From: CALCHX01 sp035761165
GTDB lineage: Bacteria > Gemmatimonadota > Gemmatimonadetes > Gemmatimonadales > Gemmatimonadaceae
Assembly: GCA_035761165.1 (NCBI GenBank)
Contig: DASTRO010000166.1
Location: 1-14,688 of the forward strand
Length of the DNA stretch: 14,688 nucleotides
Direction of reading: 5' to 3'
In this document: piece after piece, positions 1-6,473 of the stretch
How positions within the stretch are numbered: the stretch's first letter is position 1
Layout of the letters: the number at the start of each line of letters is the position of its first letter
Translations under genes and position numbers: made by a program
The notes under the pieces: generated by a model
Database searches by the model: none
Told to the model about the DNA's origin: nothing
Seen by the model: the letters and a program-made list of their open reading frames with translations, nothing else

Positions 1-1
1 G

Positions 2-1606
2 ACGCCCGACGGGATCGAGGCGATCCTGCGCACGTCGTTCGCCCAGATCCTGGGTGCCACGCACGGCGTCACCGGCGACATGCTCTGGGTCCAGTCGCTG
101 GTGCTCTCCTTCGAGAGCTACGGCTCGGTGGCCAACTTCGGCATGAACCTGCGCGCGACCATCCCGCGCATCCCGGTGGACAACGTCCCCGGAAACCAGA
201 CCGCCGCCGGCAACCAGCGCGACTTCGCCGAGCTCTCGAAGCGCGGCCGCCAGATCGCCAACGGCCTCGCCGCCCTCGACCGGCTGATCAACGAGCAGGG
301 CAGCAGCCTGGGCTCGGAGGGGGCGAACAATCGTGCCAAGGCCTTCGGCTACTTCACGCTCGGCCTGGCCAACGGCGAGCTGGCGCTGATGTACGACTCG
401 GTCGCCACGCCGACGGTCGCGTACGGCTCCGCCGACTCGATCGCGGCCGAAGCGATCCCGCCGCTGGTGGGCTACGCGGAGGCGATGACGACGGCGCTCG
501 CGCAGCTCGACACGGCGATCCTGGTCGCCGAGTCGGGCGACTTCGACGACCTCGACGACAGCTGGCTCCGGCTCACCGGCGACAACAACGTCACGCGCGA
601 CGACTTCGTTCGCATCGTGCGCTCGACGCGCGCGCGGCTGCGCGCGGGTGTGGCGCGCACCCCGGCGGAGCGGGCGCAGGGCACGCTGGCCCCCGGCGCC
701 GAAGGTTCGGCGCTGGTGGACTGGAACCTGGTGCTGGCCGACGCCCAGAACGGCATCACCGGGCTCGCGGATAGCATCGGTGTCGTCCTCGACCTCAACG
801 ACAACGAGGGCTGGGGGGTGGACTGGCTGGACCAGCTCGCGGTGTACTCGGGTTGGCACATGATGCCGCCCCCGATCATCGGCATGGCCGACACGAGCGG
901 CAACTATCGCACGTGGCTGGCGCAGCCGATCGGCAGCAAGGCCCAGTTCCTGATCCACACGCCGGACACGCGATTCCCGGCCGGCGCCGATCGCGCGACA
1001 CAGCAGGAGAACTCGCCGAGCTCGAGTGACGTGCTGCCGGACGTCTACTTCAACAACCGCGACGCCGGCGACGACACGCCTGGTGCGGAGTGGGCCAACT
1101 CGCCGTACGACTTCGCGCGCTTCCGGAACTACCGGCGCGAGAACGAGACCGGCCCGTGGGTCTGGATGGCGAAGACGGAGATCGACATGCTGGCCGCGGA
1201 GGCGCTCATCCGCCTCGGCCGGGCGACCGAGGCCCTGCCGCTGGTCAACGCCTCGCGGACGCAGCACGGCCTTGCGCCCTTCACGAGCGCGACGGGCCCG
1301 GCACCGCTCCACTCGAGCAGCCCGATCAGCTGCGTGCCGCTGATCCCCGACCCGGAGACGGTGACGGCCGAGATGGTGGCCACGGGCGTCAAGTGCGGCG
1401 ACCTGTTCGAGGCGATGAAGTGGGAGAAGCGGATGGAGACCGCGATGACCGGCTACGCGCAGTGGTTCCTCGACTCGCGTGGCTGGGGCGACCTGGCGGA
1501 AGGCACCACGTACATGTGGCCGGTGCCGTTCCAGGAGATGCAGTCACGTGAGAAGCCGTTCTACAACTCGCCGTGGCAGGCGCCGCGCGGGACCTACGGA
1601 TTCTGA
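2..1606 (+). CDS. SusD/RagB-like outer-membrane lipoprotein, 5' partial
   Basis: Surface lipoprotein of the SusD/RagB family, which caps a SusC-type TonB-dependent receptor and captures the ligand (sugars, peptides or other nutrients). The frame is open from the first bases of the window, so the start, signal peptide and lipobox lie upstream; 534 residues are visible and probably only a few tens are missing. The family is recognised from its alpha-helical TPR-like pattern, the late segment TEIDMLAAEALIRLGRATEA, which matches the conserved helix of SusD C-terminal domains, and the ending YMWPVPFQEMQ, matching the usual 'lWPIPxxE' close to the C-terminus. A cognate susC is expected just upstream, outside the window. 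The next gene begins one base after the stop, so the two are probably co-transcribed. The ligand cannot be inferred. The internal ATG at 80 is not the start, because the family similarity and the open frame continue upstream of it. Confidence 0.85.
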   Translation, partial: TPDGIEAILRTSFAQILGATHGVTGDMLWVQSLVLSFESYGSVANFGMNLRATIPRIPVDNVPGNQTAAGNQRDFAELSKRGRQIANGLAALDRLINEQGSSLGSEGANNRAKAFGYFTLGLANGELALMYDSVATPTVAYGSADSIAAEAIPPLVGYAEAMTTALAQLDTAILVAESGDFDDLDDSWLRLTGDNNVTRDDFVRIVRSTRARLRAGVARTPAERAQGTLAPGAEGSALVDWNLVLADAQNGITGLADSIGVVLDLNDNEGWGVDWLDQLAVYSGWHMMPPPIIGMADTSGNYRTWLAQPIGSKAQFLIHTPDTRFPAGADRATQQENSPSSSDVLPDVYFNNRDAGDDTPGAEWANSPYDFARFRNYRRENETGPWVWMAKTEIDMLAAEALIRLGRATEALPLVNASRTQHGLAPFTSATGPAPLHSSSPISCVPLIPDPETVTAEMVATGVKCGDLFEAMKWEKRMETAMTGYAQWFLDSRGWGDLAEGTTYMWPVPFQEMQSREKPFYNSPWQAPRGTYGF

Positions 1607-1607
1607 G

Positions 1608-2120
1608 GTGACGAACCTGCACCACGATCATCCCGCAGCCCGCCCGGCGCTCGCGCCGGGCCGGGCCGTGCGCGGGTGGACGGCGCTGCTGCTGACCGCC
1701 GTGGCGTCGCTCTCCGGCTGCTACACCCAGGTGCCCGTCGCCGGGCCGCCGCAGCCGGGGACGACGCTCGTGGTGGACCTCAACGACCGGGGCCGCCTGG
1801 CCCTCGGGGACAGCATCGGCCCGTCGGCGGAGCAGATCCAGGGCATCGTGGAGGCGAGCAGCGACAGCTCGTACGTGCTGCGCGTCGAATCGGTGCGCTA
1901 CCTGAACGGCCAGACCAATCGCTGGTCGGGCGAGCCGCTCTCCCTGCGGACGGATCTCGTCGGCCGCGCCCGCATGCGGCAGTTCTCGCGCAGCCGGACG
2001 TGGGCCGTCGGCCTGGGGGTGGCTGCGGCCGTCCTCACCTTCGCGCTCACGACCGATCTGTTCGGGTCCGGCTCCCTCGGAAAGGTGCACGAACCTCCAG
2101 GCGGCGGCGGCCAACAGTGA
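1608..2120 (+). CDS. small lipoprotein of unknown function downstream of susD
   Basis: A 170-residue protein that I do not recognise. It has a hydrophobic signal stretch (about residues 24-36) ending in the lipobox L-S-G-C with Cys38, so it should be a lipoprotein. The middle (about 50-125) looks like a small beta-rich domain, with alternating hydrophobic residues and the segment RWSGEPLSL. Residues 131-147 form a second hydrophobic stretch, and the tail is glycine-rich (PPGGGGQQ). The GTG start at 1608 lies one base after the susD stop. A second in-frame GTG at 1668 would give the shorter, more typical signal MRGWTALLLTAVASLSGC and would leave a hairpin (1642-1661) between the genes. Neither start has a good Shine-Dalgarno sequence. 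Position suggests an accessory part of the SusCD complex or its assembly; that is inference from context only. Confidence 0.7.
   Translation: MTNLHHDHPAARPALAPGRAVRGWTALLLTAVASLSGCYTQVPVAGPPQPGTTLVVDLNDRGRLALGDSIGPSAEQIQGIVEASSDSSYVLRVESVRYLNGQTNRWSGEPLSLRTDLVGRARMRQFSRSRTWAVGLGVAAAVLTFALTTDLFGSGSLGKVHEPPGGGGQQ
1642..1661. repeat. inverted repeat at the susD / small lipoprotein junction
   Basis: GCCCGGCGC, two bases (TC), then GCGCCGGGC: a perfect 9-bp inverted repeat. It lies between the two possible GTG starts (1608 and 1668) of the small lipoprotein gene. If 1668 is the true start it is an intercistronic hairpin; if 1608 is, it lies inside the signal-peptide coding part. Confidence 0.6.
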
Positions 2121-2121
2121 T

Positions 2122-2167
2122 GTGGCGCGTCATGCCGGCCATGGTTGCTCGGCCGGCGTGGCGCCAC
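2122..2167. terminator. long intercistronic hairpin
   Basis: It starts two bases after the stop of the small lipoprotein gene. GTGGCGC (2122-2128) pairs with GCGCCAC (2161-2167). After a two-base bulge, 2131-2140 pairs with 2151-2160 (10 bp, one G-U), leaving a 10-base loop. The core is GCCGGCC/GGCCGGC. No T-tract follows, so this may be a factor-assisted or attenuating terminator, or a structure that protects mRNA ends. It could uncouple expression of the downstream DUF4397 gene from susD. Confidence 0.6.
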
Positions 2168-2204
2168 CGTCTACTACTTCACGGACTTCAGGGAACCATT
2201 CTCC

Positions 2205-3110
2205 ATGCGACTTTCTCGTCTCCTGTTGCTTCCCGTCGCGACGCTCGCCGTCGTGGCGTGTAGCGACGACGACAGCGTCACGATCAACTCCCGCCCGCCG
2301 CTGGGCGGCGTGCGGTTCATCAATGCCGTGCCGGACATGAAGCCGGTGACCATCCGGATGGTCGACCAGCTGCTCTGGTCCGCCAACTCGGTCAACGGCG
2401 GCAGCTACGGCCTCCGCTTCCGGGCGGCGACGGTCCATCAGGCCACCGAGGCGAAGGCCAGGCACATCCGGGTCTTCCCGGCGGACTCGAACATCGCCGA
2501 GGCGTCGAGGATCCTGCTCGACACCACGATCACGATCGAGGCGAACAAGAACGTCACGCTGCTGCTCGTGCCGGGACAGCGGACCGGCGCGACCGATTCG
2601 GTGGCGTTCGTCACGATCAATGACGACGTGACGCCCGCCGAAGGGGAGGTCGCGTTGCGCCTGGTGAACGCCAGCGCCCCCGGGCTCACGCCGGCGAGCG
2701 TGGACGGCTGGCTGACGGCGGACGCCGAAACCGCCCCGACCGGCGCGCCCACCTGGGACAACCTGGCGTCGCTCACCGCGGGTGCGTACGTGACCCGCGC
2801 TCCCGAGGCCGTCGCGGTCCAGACCGCGGCGGACGGCGCCCCGGCGACGCTCTGGGGCGCGGATGCTCCCGAAGGCGAGCCGGAGGCCGACGGCATCGGT
2901 GCCCTCGCCGGCGCGACGGTGGGGGGGAGCGCCCTCTCGGCGTACGTCTTCCCGAAGGCCTGTCCCACCGTCACGGGTGCGATCACGGTCGCCAACTGCC
3001 CCGCGGCAGCTGGCTCCTCGGGGTCGATCCGAACGGCGTACGCCAATCCGGGCGTGGTGTTCTTCGTGGACAAGATCCCCGCGCCGCCCACGGGTACGGG
3101 GGGGAACTGA
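2205..3110 (+). CDS. DUF4397-domain lipoprotein
   Basis: A 301-residue predicted lipoprotein. The signal peptide MRLSRLLLLPVATLAVVAC has a lipobox V-V-A-C with Cys19, followed by an acidic SDDD that fits an exported, membrane-anchored protein. From about residue 35 it shows the DUF4397 pattern: GGVRFINAVPD, then the strands ending in KNVTLLLVPG (about 115-124), and a second related unit starting VALRLVNASAPG at about 149. DUF4397 is a beta-sandwich domain of unknown function found in exported and cell-surface proteins. The chosen ATG has AGGGA at 2190-2194 ten bases upstream and puts the signal peptide at the very N-terminus. The longer frame from 2145 would place 20 unlikely residues before it. 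It follows the susD and small-lipoprotein genes, so it may be a surface accessory of that locus, although hairpin 2122-2167 lies between. The C-terminus ends in a proline/glycine-rich tail. Confidence 0.85.
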   Translation: MRLSRLLLLPVATLAVVACSDDDSVTINSRPPLGGVRFINAVPDMKPVTIRMVDQLLWSANSVNGGSYGLRFRAATVHQATEAKARHIRVFPADSNIAEASRILLDTTITIEANKNVTLLLVPGQRTGATDSVAFVTINDDVTPAEGEVALRLVNASAPGLTPASVDGWLTADAETAPTGAPTWDNLASLTAGAYVTRAPEAVAVQTAADGAPATLWGADAPEGEPEADGIGALAGATVGGSALSAYVFPKACPTVTGAITVANCPAAAGSSGSIRTAYANPGVVFFVDKIPAPPTGTGGN

Positions 3111-3138
3111 TCGCGTACTGATCACGGCCTCGGCGCGA

Positions 3139-3157
3139 GCCGGCCGCTCTGGCCGGC
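3139..3157. repeat. GCCGGCC hairpin downstream of the DUF4397 gene
   Basis: GCCGGCC (3139-3145), loop GCTCT, GGCCGGC (3151-3157): perfect 7-bp stem. It lies 28 bases after the DUF4397 stop and directly before the long inverted repeat 3169-3211. The same core stem occurs at 2134-2157, 3420-3439 and 11307-11324. Confidence 0.6.
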
Positions 3158-3168
3158 GACGTGTCCGA

Positions 3169-3211
3169 CGTGCGGGGCAGGCTCACTCTGGGAGTGAGCC
3201 TGCCCCGCACG
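3169..3211. terminator. perfect 20-bp inverted repeat, probable terminator
   Basis: The left arm 3169-3188 and right arm 3192-3211 are exact reverse complements over 20 bp, around the three-base loop TGG. The arms centre on GGGGCAGGCTCACTC. It lies 58 bases after the DUF4397 stop. No T-run follows, so it is not a textbook intrinsic terminator. A stem this long between two transcription units still most likely ends transcription or protects the 3' end of the upstream mRNA. Confidence 0.65.
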
Positions 3212-3417
3212 CGTTCCGGCCGGCGTGGCCGCCGCGCTCCGAGGCCGCACCATCGACCCGCCGGCGTCATGGCCCGCGCCCGGGAAGTCGCCGGCGCGGG
3301 GCGAGGCAGGATCCATCCGGCCGTCCGGGCGGAGCTGGCCGGCGATCGCTGGCCACCGTCGCCGAGGCCCGCGGCGCGAGCGACTCGCGTCGCAGACCCG
3401 AGCGCGATAGGATAAGG

Positions 3418-3441
3418 GCGCCGGCCGCCCACGGCCGGCGC
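3418..3441. repeat. hairpin in the leader of the beta-barrel gene
   Basis: GCGCCGGCCG (3418-3427), loop CCCA, CGGCCGGCGC (3432-3441): perfect 10-bp stem. It lies 16 bases upstream of the Shine-Dalgarno sequence of the 3473 gene, so in its probable 5' leader. It contains the shared GCCGGCC/GGCCGGC core. Confidence 0.55.
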
Positions 3442-3457
3442 ACGCCCCGATCCGCAC

Positions 3458-3462
3458 GGAGG
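3458..3462 (+). promoter_or_regulatory. Shine-Dalgarno sequence for the beta-barrel gene
   Basis: GGAGG ten bases before the ATG at 3473. It is one of the few strong ribosome binding sites in the window and fixes this start. Confidence 0.7.
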
Positions 3463-3472
3463 AACCTCGTAC

Positions 3473-4129
3473 ATGATCCGTTCGCCCCTTCGCTCGCGCC
3501 TCGCCGCCGTCGCCTTCGGCGCGGCCCTCCTCGCGCCCGGCGTCACGGCCGGCGCGCAGACCTTCTACCCGTCGTTCCAGCCGCCGCGCACCGTCGATCG
3601 GGAGTACAACGTCGCGGTGGCGGACGGCGACGACATCACGAGCCTGCTCTTCCAGTGGCGTGAGGGATGGTCTCCGGTGTCGCAGCTCTCGCTGGACGTG
3701 GGCGTGGCGGACCCCGAGGCCGAGGACGCGGACGTACAGCTCCTGCTCGGCGGCTTCTACGCCCGGCAGCTCGCTCGTTCCAGCACCGACATGCCCCTCG
3801 ACCTGCTGCTGACGCTGGGCGCGAATTCGATCATCGGCGACGCGTTCGCCCTCGAGGTCCCGGTGGGGGTCTCGGTCGGCCACCGCTTCCCGCTCGACGG
3901 CCCGCTGGCGATCACGCCGTACCTGCACCCGCGCGTCGCACTCCAGTACTGCAGCGAGTGCGGCGACGACGGGGACTCGGACACCGATCTCGGGGTCGCC
4001 TTCGATCTCGGCGTCGACTTCGAGGTGTCGCCCCGGCTCTCGCTGCGCGGCACCTTCCTCTTCGGCGACGACGACGCGGACGCGATCGGCTTCGGACTCG
4101 CCTGGCGGCCGGTCGGACTTCGGCGCTAG
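3473..4129 (+). CDS. small outer-membrane beta-barrel protein
   Basis: A 218-residue exported protein. The signal peptide (about 1-28, MIRSPLRSRLAAVAFGAALL then APGVTAGA) has a likely cleavage site A-G-A before Gln29. The mature part alternates short amphipathic strands with acidic turns, for example SQLSLDVGVADPEAEDADVQ, FALEVPVGVSVGHRF, LGVAFDLGVDFEVSPRLSLRG, and ends IGFGLAWRPVGLRR. This is the pattern of a small (about eight-stranded) outer-membrane barrel of the opacity or OmpW/OmpA-like type. I cannot assign a narrower family. The C-terminal residue is Arg rather than the Phe favoured in proteobacterial barrels. A CSEC pair followed by GDDGDSDTD sits in a predicted loop at about residue 160; it could form a disulfide or bind a cation. 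It appears to be monocistronic, with hairpins on its upstream side and 189 bases to the next gene. Confidence 0.7.
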   Translation: MIRSPLRSRLAAVAFGAALLAPGVTAGAQTFYPSFQPPRTVDREYNVAVADGDDITSLLFQWREGWSPVSQLSLDVGVADPEAEDADVQLLLGGFYARQLARSSTDMPLDLLLTLGANSIIGDAFALEVPVGVSVGHRFPLDGPLAITPYLHPRVALQYCSECGDDGDSDTDLGVAFDLGVDFEVSPRLSLRGTFLFGDDDADAIGFGLAWRPVGLRR

Positions 4130-4167
4130 TGAGGGGAAGGGAGCGGCCGGGCGATGGGCACTGGCGC

Positions 4168-4180
4168 GGGGGGCCCCCCC
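4168..4180. repeat. G6C7 homopolymer palindrome
   Basis: Six G followed by seven C, so 4168-4179 is a perfect 12-bp palindrome. It lies 38 bases after the beta-barrel stop, between that gene and the receiver gene. Runs like this are prone to polymerase slippage and sequencing error. Confidence 0.7.
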
Positions 4181-4184
4181 GGTA

Positions 4185-4217
4185 TCACGATGACGTGACC
4201 CGGTGGTGCCCGCACCA
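4185..4217. promoter_or_regulatory. two adjacent dyads upstream of the receiver gene
   Basis: TCACG-ATGA-CGTGA (4185-4198) and TGGTGC-CC-GCACCA (4204-4217) are two perfect inverted repeats six bases apart, about 100-135 bases before the receiver start. Short dyads are typical of operator sites, but I recognise no regulator. A further GCCCCG-GCT-CGGGGC hairpin at 4280-4294 lies closer to the start. Confidence 0.35.
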
Positions 4218-4318
4218 TCCGACCACGGCCCGGCGTACCATTCCCTCCCACTCTGCCCCCGTCCTCTGGTCTGCATCTTGCCCCGGCTCGGGGCGTAGCA
4301 CATTCCCGAGCCGCCCCG

Positions 4319-4717
4319 ATGAGCGACCGTGCGCATCCGCCGATCCTGGTGGTCGACGACAATCCGGACAATACCGAGATCATCCGCGAGTACCTCGAGG
4401 TGCGCGGCTATCCGATCGCCGTGGCCCACGATGGAGACGAGGCGCTCGCGCTCTTCGAGCGGATGCGCCCGCGGCTCGTGCTGCTGGACGTGATGATGCC
4501 GGGGCGCGACGGGTGGGAGGTGTGTCGGCTGATGAAGCAGCACCCCTCGCTCGGGCGGGACATCCGGATCATCATGGTGACAGCGCTCGACGAGTGGGAC
4601 GACAAGCGCCAGGCGCTGGAGACCGGCGCCGACGACTACGTCGAGAAGCCGTTCGACCTGCGGCGACTGGCCGCCACCGTGGAGCGCAACGCGGCGATGC
4701 TGGCCACCGCTGGGTGA
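4319..4717 (+). CDS. stand-alone receiver (CheY/DivK-like) response regulator
   Basis: A 132-residue single-domain response regulator with no output domain. All receiver landmarks are present: acidic pair Asp13-Asp14 (VVDDN), phospho-acceptor Asp57 in LLDVMMPGRDGW, Thr87 (MVTA) and Lys109 in the EKPF motif. It should be phosphorylated on Asp57 by a histidine kinase and act through protein contacts, as CheY and DivK do. No kinase gene lies in the window. It precedes the EAL gene on the same strand, separated by 97 bases that hold a 22-bp inverted repeat, so it may act with that phosphodiesterase or be transcribed separately. The ATG has no visible Shine-Dalgarno sequence. The start is set by the first beta strand (PPILVVDDN), which follows only six residues after Met. 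Confidence 0.93.
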   Translation: MSDRAHPPILVVDDNPDNTEIIREYLEVRGYPIAVAHDGDEALALFERMRPRLVLLDVMMPGRDGWEVCRLMKQHPSLGRDIRIIMVTALDEWDDKRQALETGADDYVEKPFDLRRLAATVERNAAMLATAG

Positions 4718-4730
4718 GGCGGATTCCCGA

Positions 4731-4791
4731 GGCAGTGGGAAGAGGGAGCAGGGACGGCCTCCGGACGCTCCTGCTCCCTCTTCCCACTGCC
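4731..4791. terminator. 22-bp perfect inverted repeat between receiver and EAL genes
   Basis: The left arm 4731-4752 (core GTGGGAAGAGGGAGCAGG) and right arm 4770-4791 are exact reverse complements over 22 bp around a 17-base spacer. The arms are purine-rich on one side and pyrimidine-rich on the other, unlike the GC-alternating stems elsewhere in the window. This suggests an inserted repeat element as much as a terminator. It starts 13 bases after the receiver stop and ends 23 bases before the EAL start. No T-tract follows. Confidence 0.6.
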
Positions 4792-4814
4792 CTCCGGTTC
4801 CTGGCCCCTTCACC

Positions 4815-6473
4815 GTGCCCGCGCAATCCCTGCTGCTGACCGACAGTGACGACCCCTCCGTGACGGAGGCGGTCGCGCTGCTGGACGCCTGGCGGCTGCG
4901 CCGGCTGTTCGGCGACGAGCTGCTCCATGCCGTGGAGAGTGCCGACGGGGTGCGCGCCGTGCTCACCGCGACGGCGAACCCGAACGCGCTGCGCGACATC
5001 TTCGAGCGGGCGCACGCGCGGGGGGTGCCGGTCATCGTGGGCTGCGCCGACGAGACGGCGCGGCGGCGCGCCGTGGAGTTGCGGGCCGACGAGTGGTACC
5101 GCACGCCTGCCCCCGCGGACGAGATCGCGGCGCGCGTCCGCACGGCGCTGGCCCGGGCCGCCCTCAGCGGGGCCGTGCTCGCCGAGCGCGTGGAGCGTGT
5201 CGAGTACGAGCACATGCTCTACGACGCGCTCACCGGGCTCCCCACGCTGCCGGTGATGATCGAGCGGTGCCGCGCGCCGTTCAAGGAGCGCGGCGAGCTC
5301 GTGGTGCTGTACTTCAACTTCGTCCGCTACTCGAAGATCGAGGAGATCTACGGGTGGGAGAAGCTGGACGCGGTACTCGAGACGACCGCCGGCGCCGTGC
5401 GCGAGTTCCTGGCGCACGGCGCGCTCCGTGCCTCGCGCATGATGGTGAGCCACATCAACGACGACGACTTCGTGCTCTTCCACGTGCCGCCGGCCAACCG
5501 TGCGGCGACGAGCGACGCGGAGATCACCGAGATCGTCGGCGCCCTGGAGCGGCACGTGGCAGCGCGCATCGAGGCGGCCCACGGCGAGGAGGTGGCGGCG
5601 CTGTTCGACATCTACGTCGGGCGAGCGCACGTCTACTACAACCCCAAGATCCGCCTCCAGCGTCTCATCTACCGCGGCATCCGCGAGGCCGCCAACGCGG
5701 CCAAGGGGATCGAGGAGCGCGAGCGGGCGCGCAAGGTGGACGACCTTCGCACCAGCCTGCGCGATCAGCTGGTCTACGTCGACTACCACCCGATCGTGCG
5801 CGCCACGACCGGGGAGGTGTTCGGCTACGAGGCGCTGGCGCGCGGGTCGATGCGCAGCCTGCGCAGCCCGGAGGTCATGTTCGAGGTGGCCGAGGAGGCG
5901 GACCTGGTCTGGGAGCTGAGCCGCCTCTGCCGCGCCCGCGCGATCGAGGGGATGCGCGCCAGGCTCGGCAAGGGGCAGCTCCTCTTCCTGAACGTCGACC
6001 CGCACGACTTCGCCGATCCGGCGTTCACCGAGGAGGCGCTGGAGGTGTCCGAGCCGGGCTGCGTGGTCATCGAGATCACCGAGCGGACGGCCATCAAGGA
6101 CTACCCCAAGTTCCGCGAGCGGCTCCGGGCCTTCCGCGAGCGCGGCTACCGCTTCGCCGTGGACGACGCGGGGAGCGGCTACGCCGGCCTCGGCTCGATC
6201 GCGAATCTCGAGCCGGACTTCATCAAGCTGGACATCTCGCTCATCAACGCGATCGACACGAACTTCATCAAGCAGAACCTGGTGGAGACGATGGTGCGCT
6301 TCGCGAACGACCAGCAGGCCATGGTGATCGCGGAGGGAGTGGAGCGCGCCGAGGAGTTCGAGACGGTGCGGGCGCTCGGGGTGCACCTGGTGCAGGGCTT
6401 CTACATCCACCGGCCGCGGGACGACGGCCGCGGCATCCGGGACGAGCAGCCGGCGGCGGCCCACCCGGGGTGA
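4815..6473 (+). CDS. c-di-GMP phosphodiesterase: degenerate receiver, degenerate GGDEF, EAL
   Basis: A 552-residue cytoplasmic protein predicted to hydrolyse c-di-GMP to pGpG. Residues 1-118 resemble a receiver fold without the usual acidic pocket. Residues about 132-300 are a GGDEF-like domain: DALTGLP is present at 137-143, but the signature is Asn-Asp-Asp-Asp-Phe (215-219), so cyclase activity is unlikely. Residues about 312-535 form an EAL domain with the full catalytic set visible: E339-A-L, Asn393 (LNVDP), Glu420/Glu423 (IEITER), Asp450-Asp451 (VDDAGSGY), Lys471 (KLD), Glu507 (AEGVE) and Gln527 (QGF). The degenerate GGDEF may be a GTP-binding regulatory site. GTG at 4815 is the first start codon I see in this frame after the inverted repeat, but it has no Shine-Dalgarno sequence, so the start is less certain than the identity. 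The C-terminus meets the waaA gene tail to tail. Confidence 0.9.
   Translation: MPAQSLLLTDSDDPSVTEAVALLDAWRLRRLFGDELLHAVESADGVRAVLTATANPNALRDIFERAHARGVPVIVGCADETARRRAVELRADEWYRTPAPADEIAARVRTALARAALSGAVLAERVERVEYEHMLYDALTGLPTLPVMIERCRAPFKERGELVVLYFNFVRYSKIEEIYGWEKLDAVLETTAGAVREFLAHGALRASRMMVSHINDDDFVLFHVPPANRAATSDAEITEIVGALERHVAARIEAAHGEEVAALFDIYVGRAHVYYNPKIRLQRLIYRGIREAANAAKGIEERERARKVDDLRTSLRDQLVYVDYHPIVRATTGEVFGYEALARGSMRSLRSPEVMFEVAEEADLVWELSRLCRARAIEGMRARLGKGQLLFLNVDPHDFADPAFTEEALEVSEPGCVVIEITERTAIKDYPKFRERLRAFRERGYRFAVDDAGSGYAGLGSIANLEPDFIKLDISLINAIDTNFIKQNLVETMVRFANDQQAMVIAEGVERAEEFETVRALGVHLVQGFYIHRPRDDGRGIRDEQPAAAHPG

Larger units (their letters stand above)
3111..3472. other. gene-free spacer rich in inverted repeats
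   Basis: I see no credible gene in these 362 bases. The spacer holds hairpin 3139-3157, the perfect 20-bp inverted repeat 3169-3211, a small dyad CGCGAG-CGA-CTCGCG at 3375-3389 and hairpin 3418-3441. It ends with a strong Shine-Dalgarno sequence at 3458-3462 for the beta-barrel gene. TAGGAT at 3408-3413 could be a -10 element for that gene, but I see no convincing -35. Confidence 0.7.

Noticed and set aside
3122..5215. 697-codon open frame on the minus strand
   Set aside because: It runs antisense through the beta-barrel and receiver genes and both inverted-repeat regions, is Arg/Ala/Gly-rich low-complexity sequence, and shows no domain. Long shadow frames are expected at this GC content.
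4572..6464. 630-codon open frame on the minus strand opposite the EAL gene
   Set aside because: Its product is Arg/His/Val-rich with no motif; the plus strand carries an intact EAL domain with all catalytic residues.
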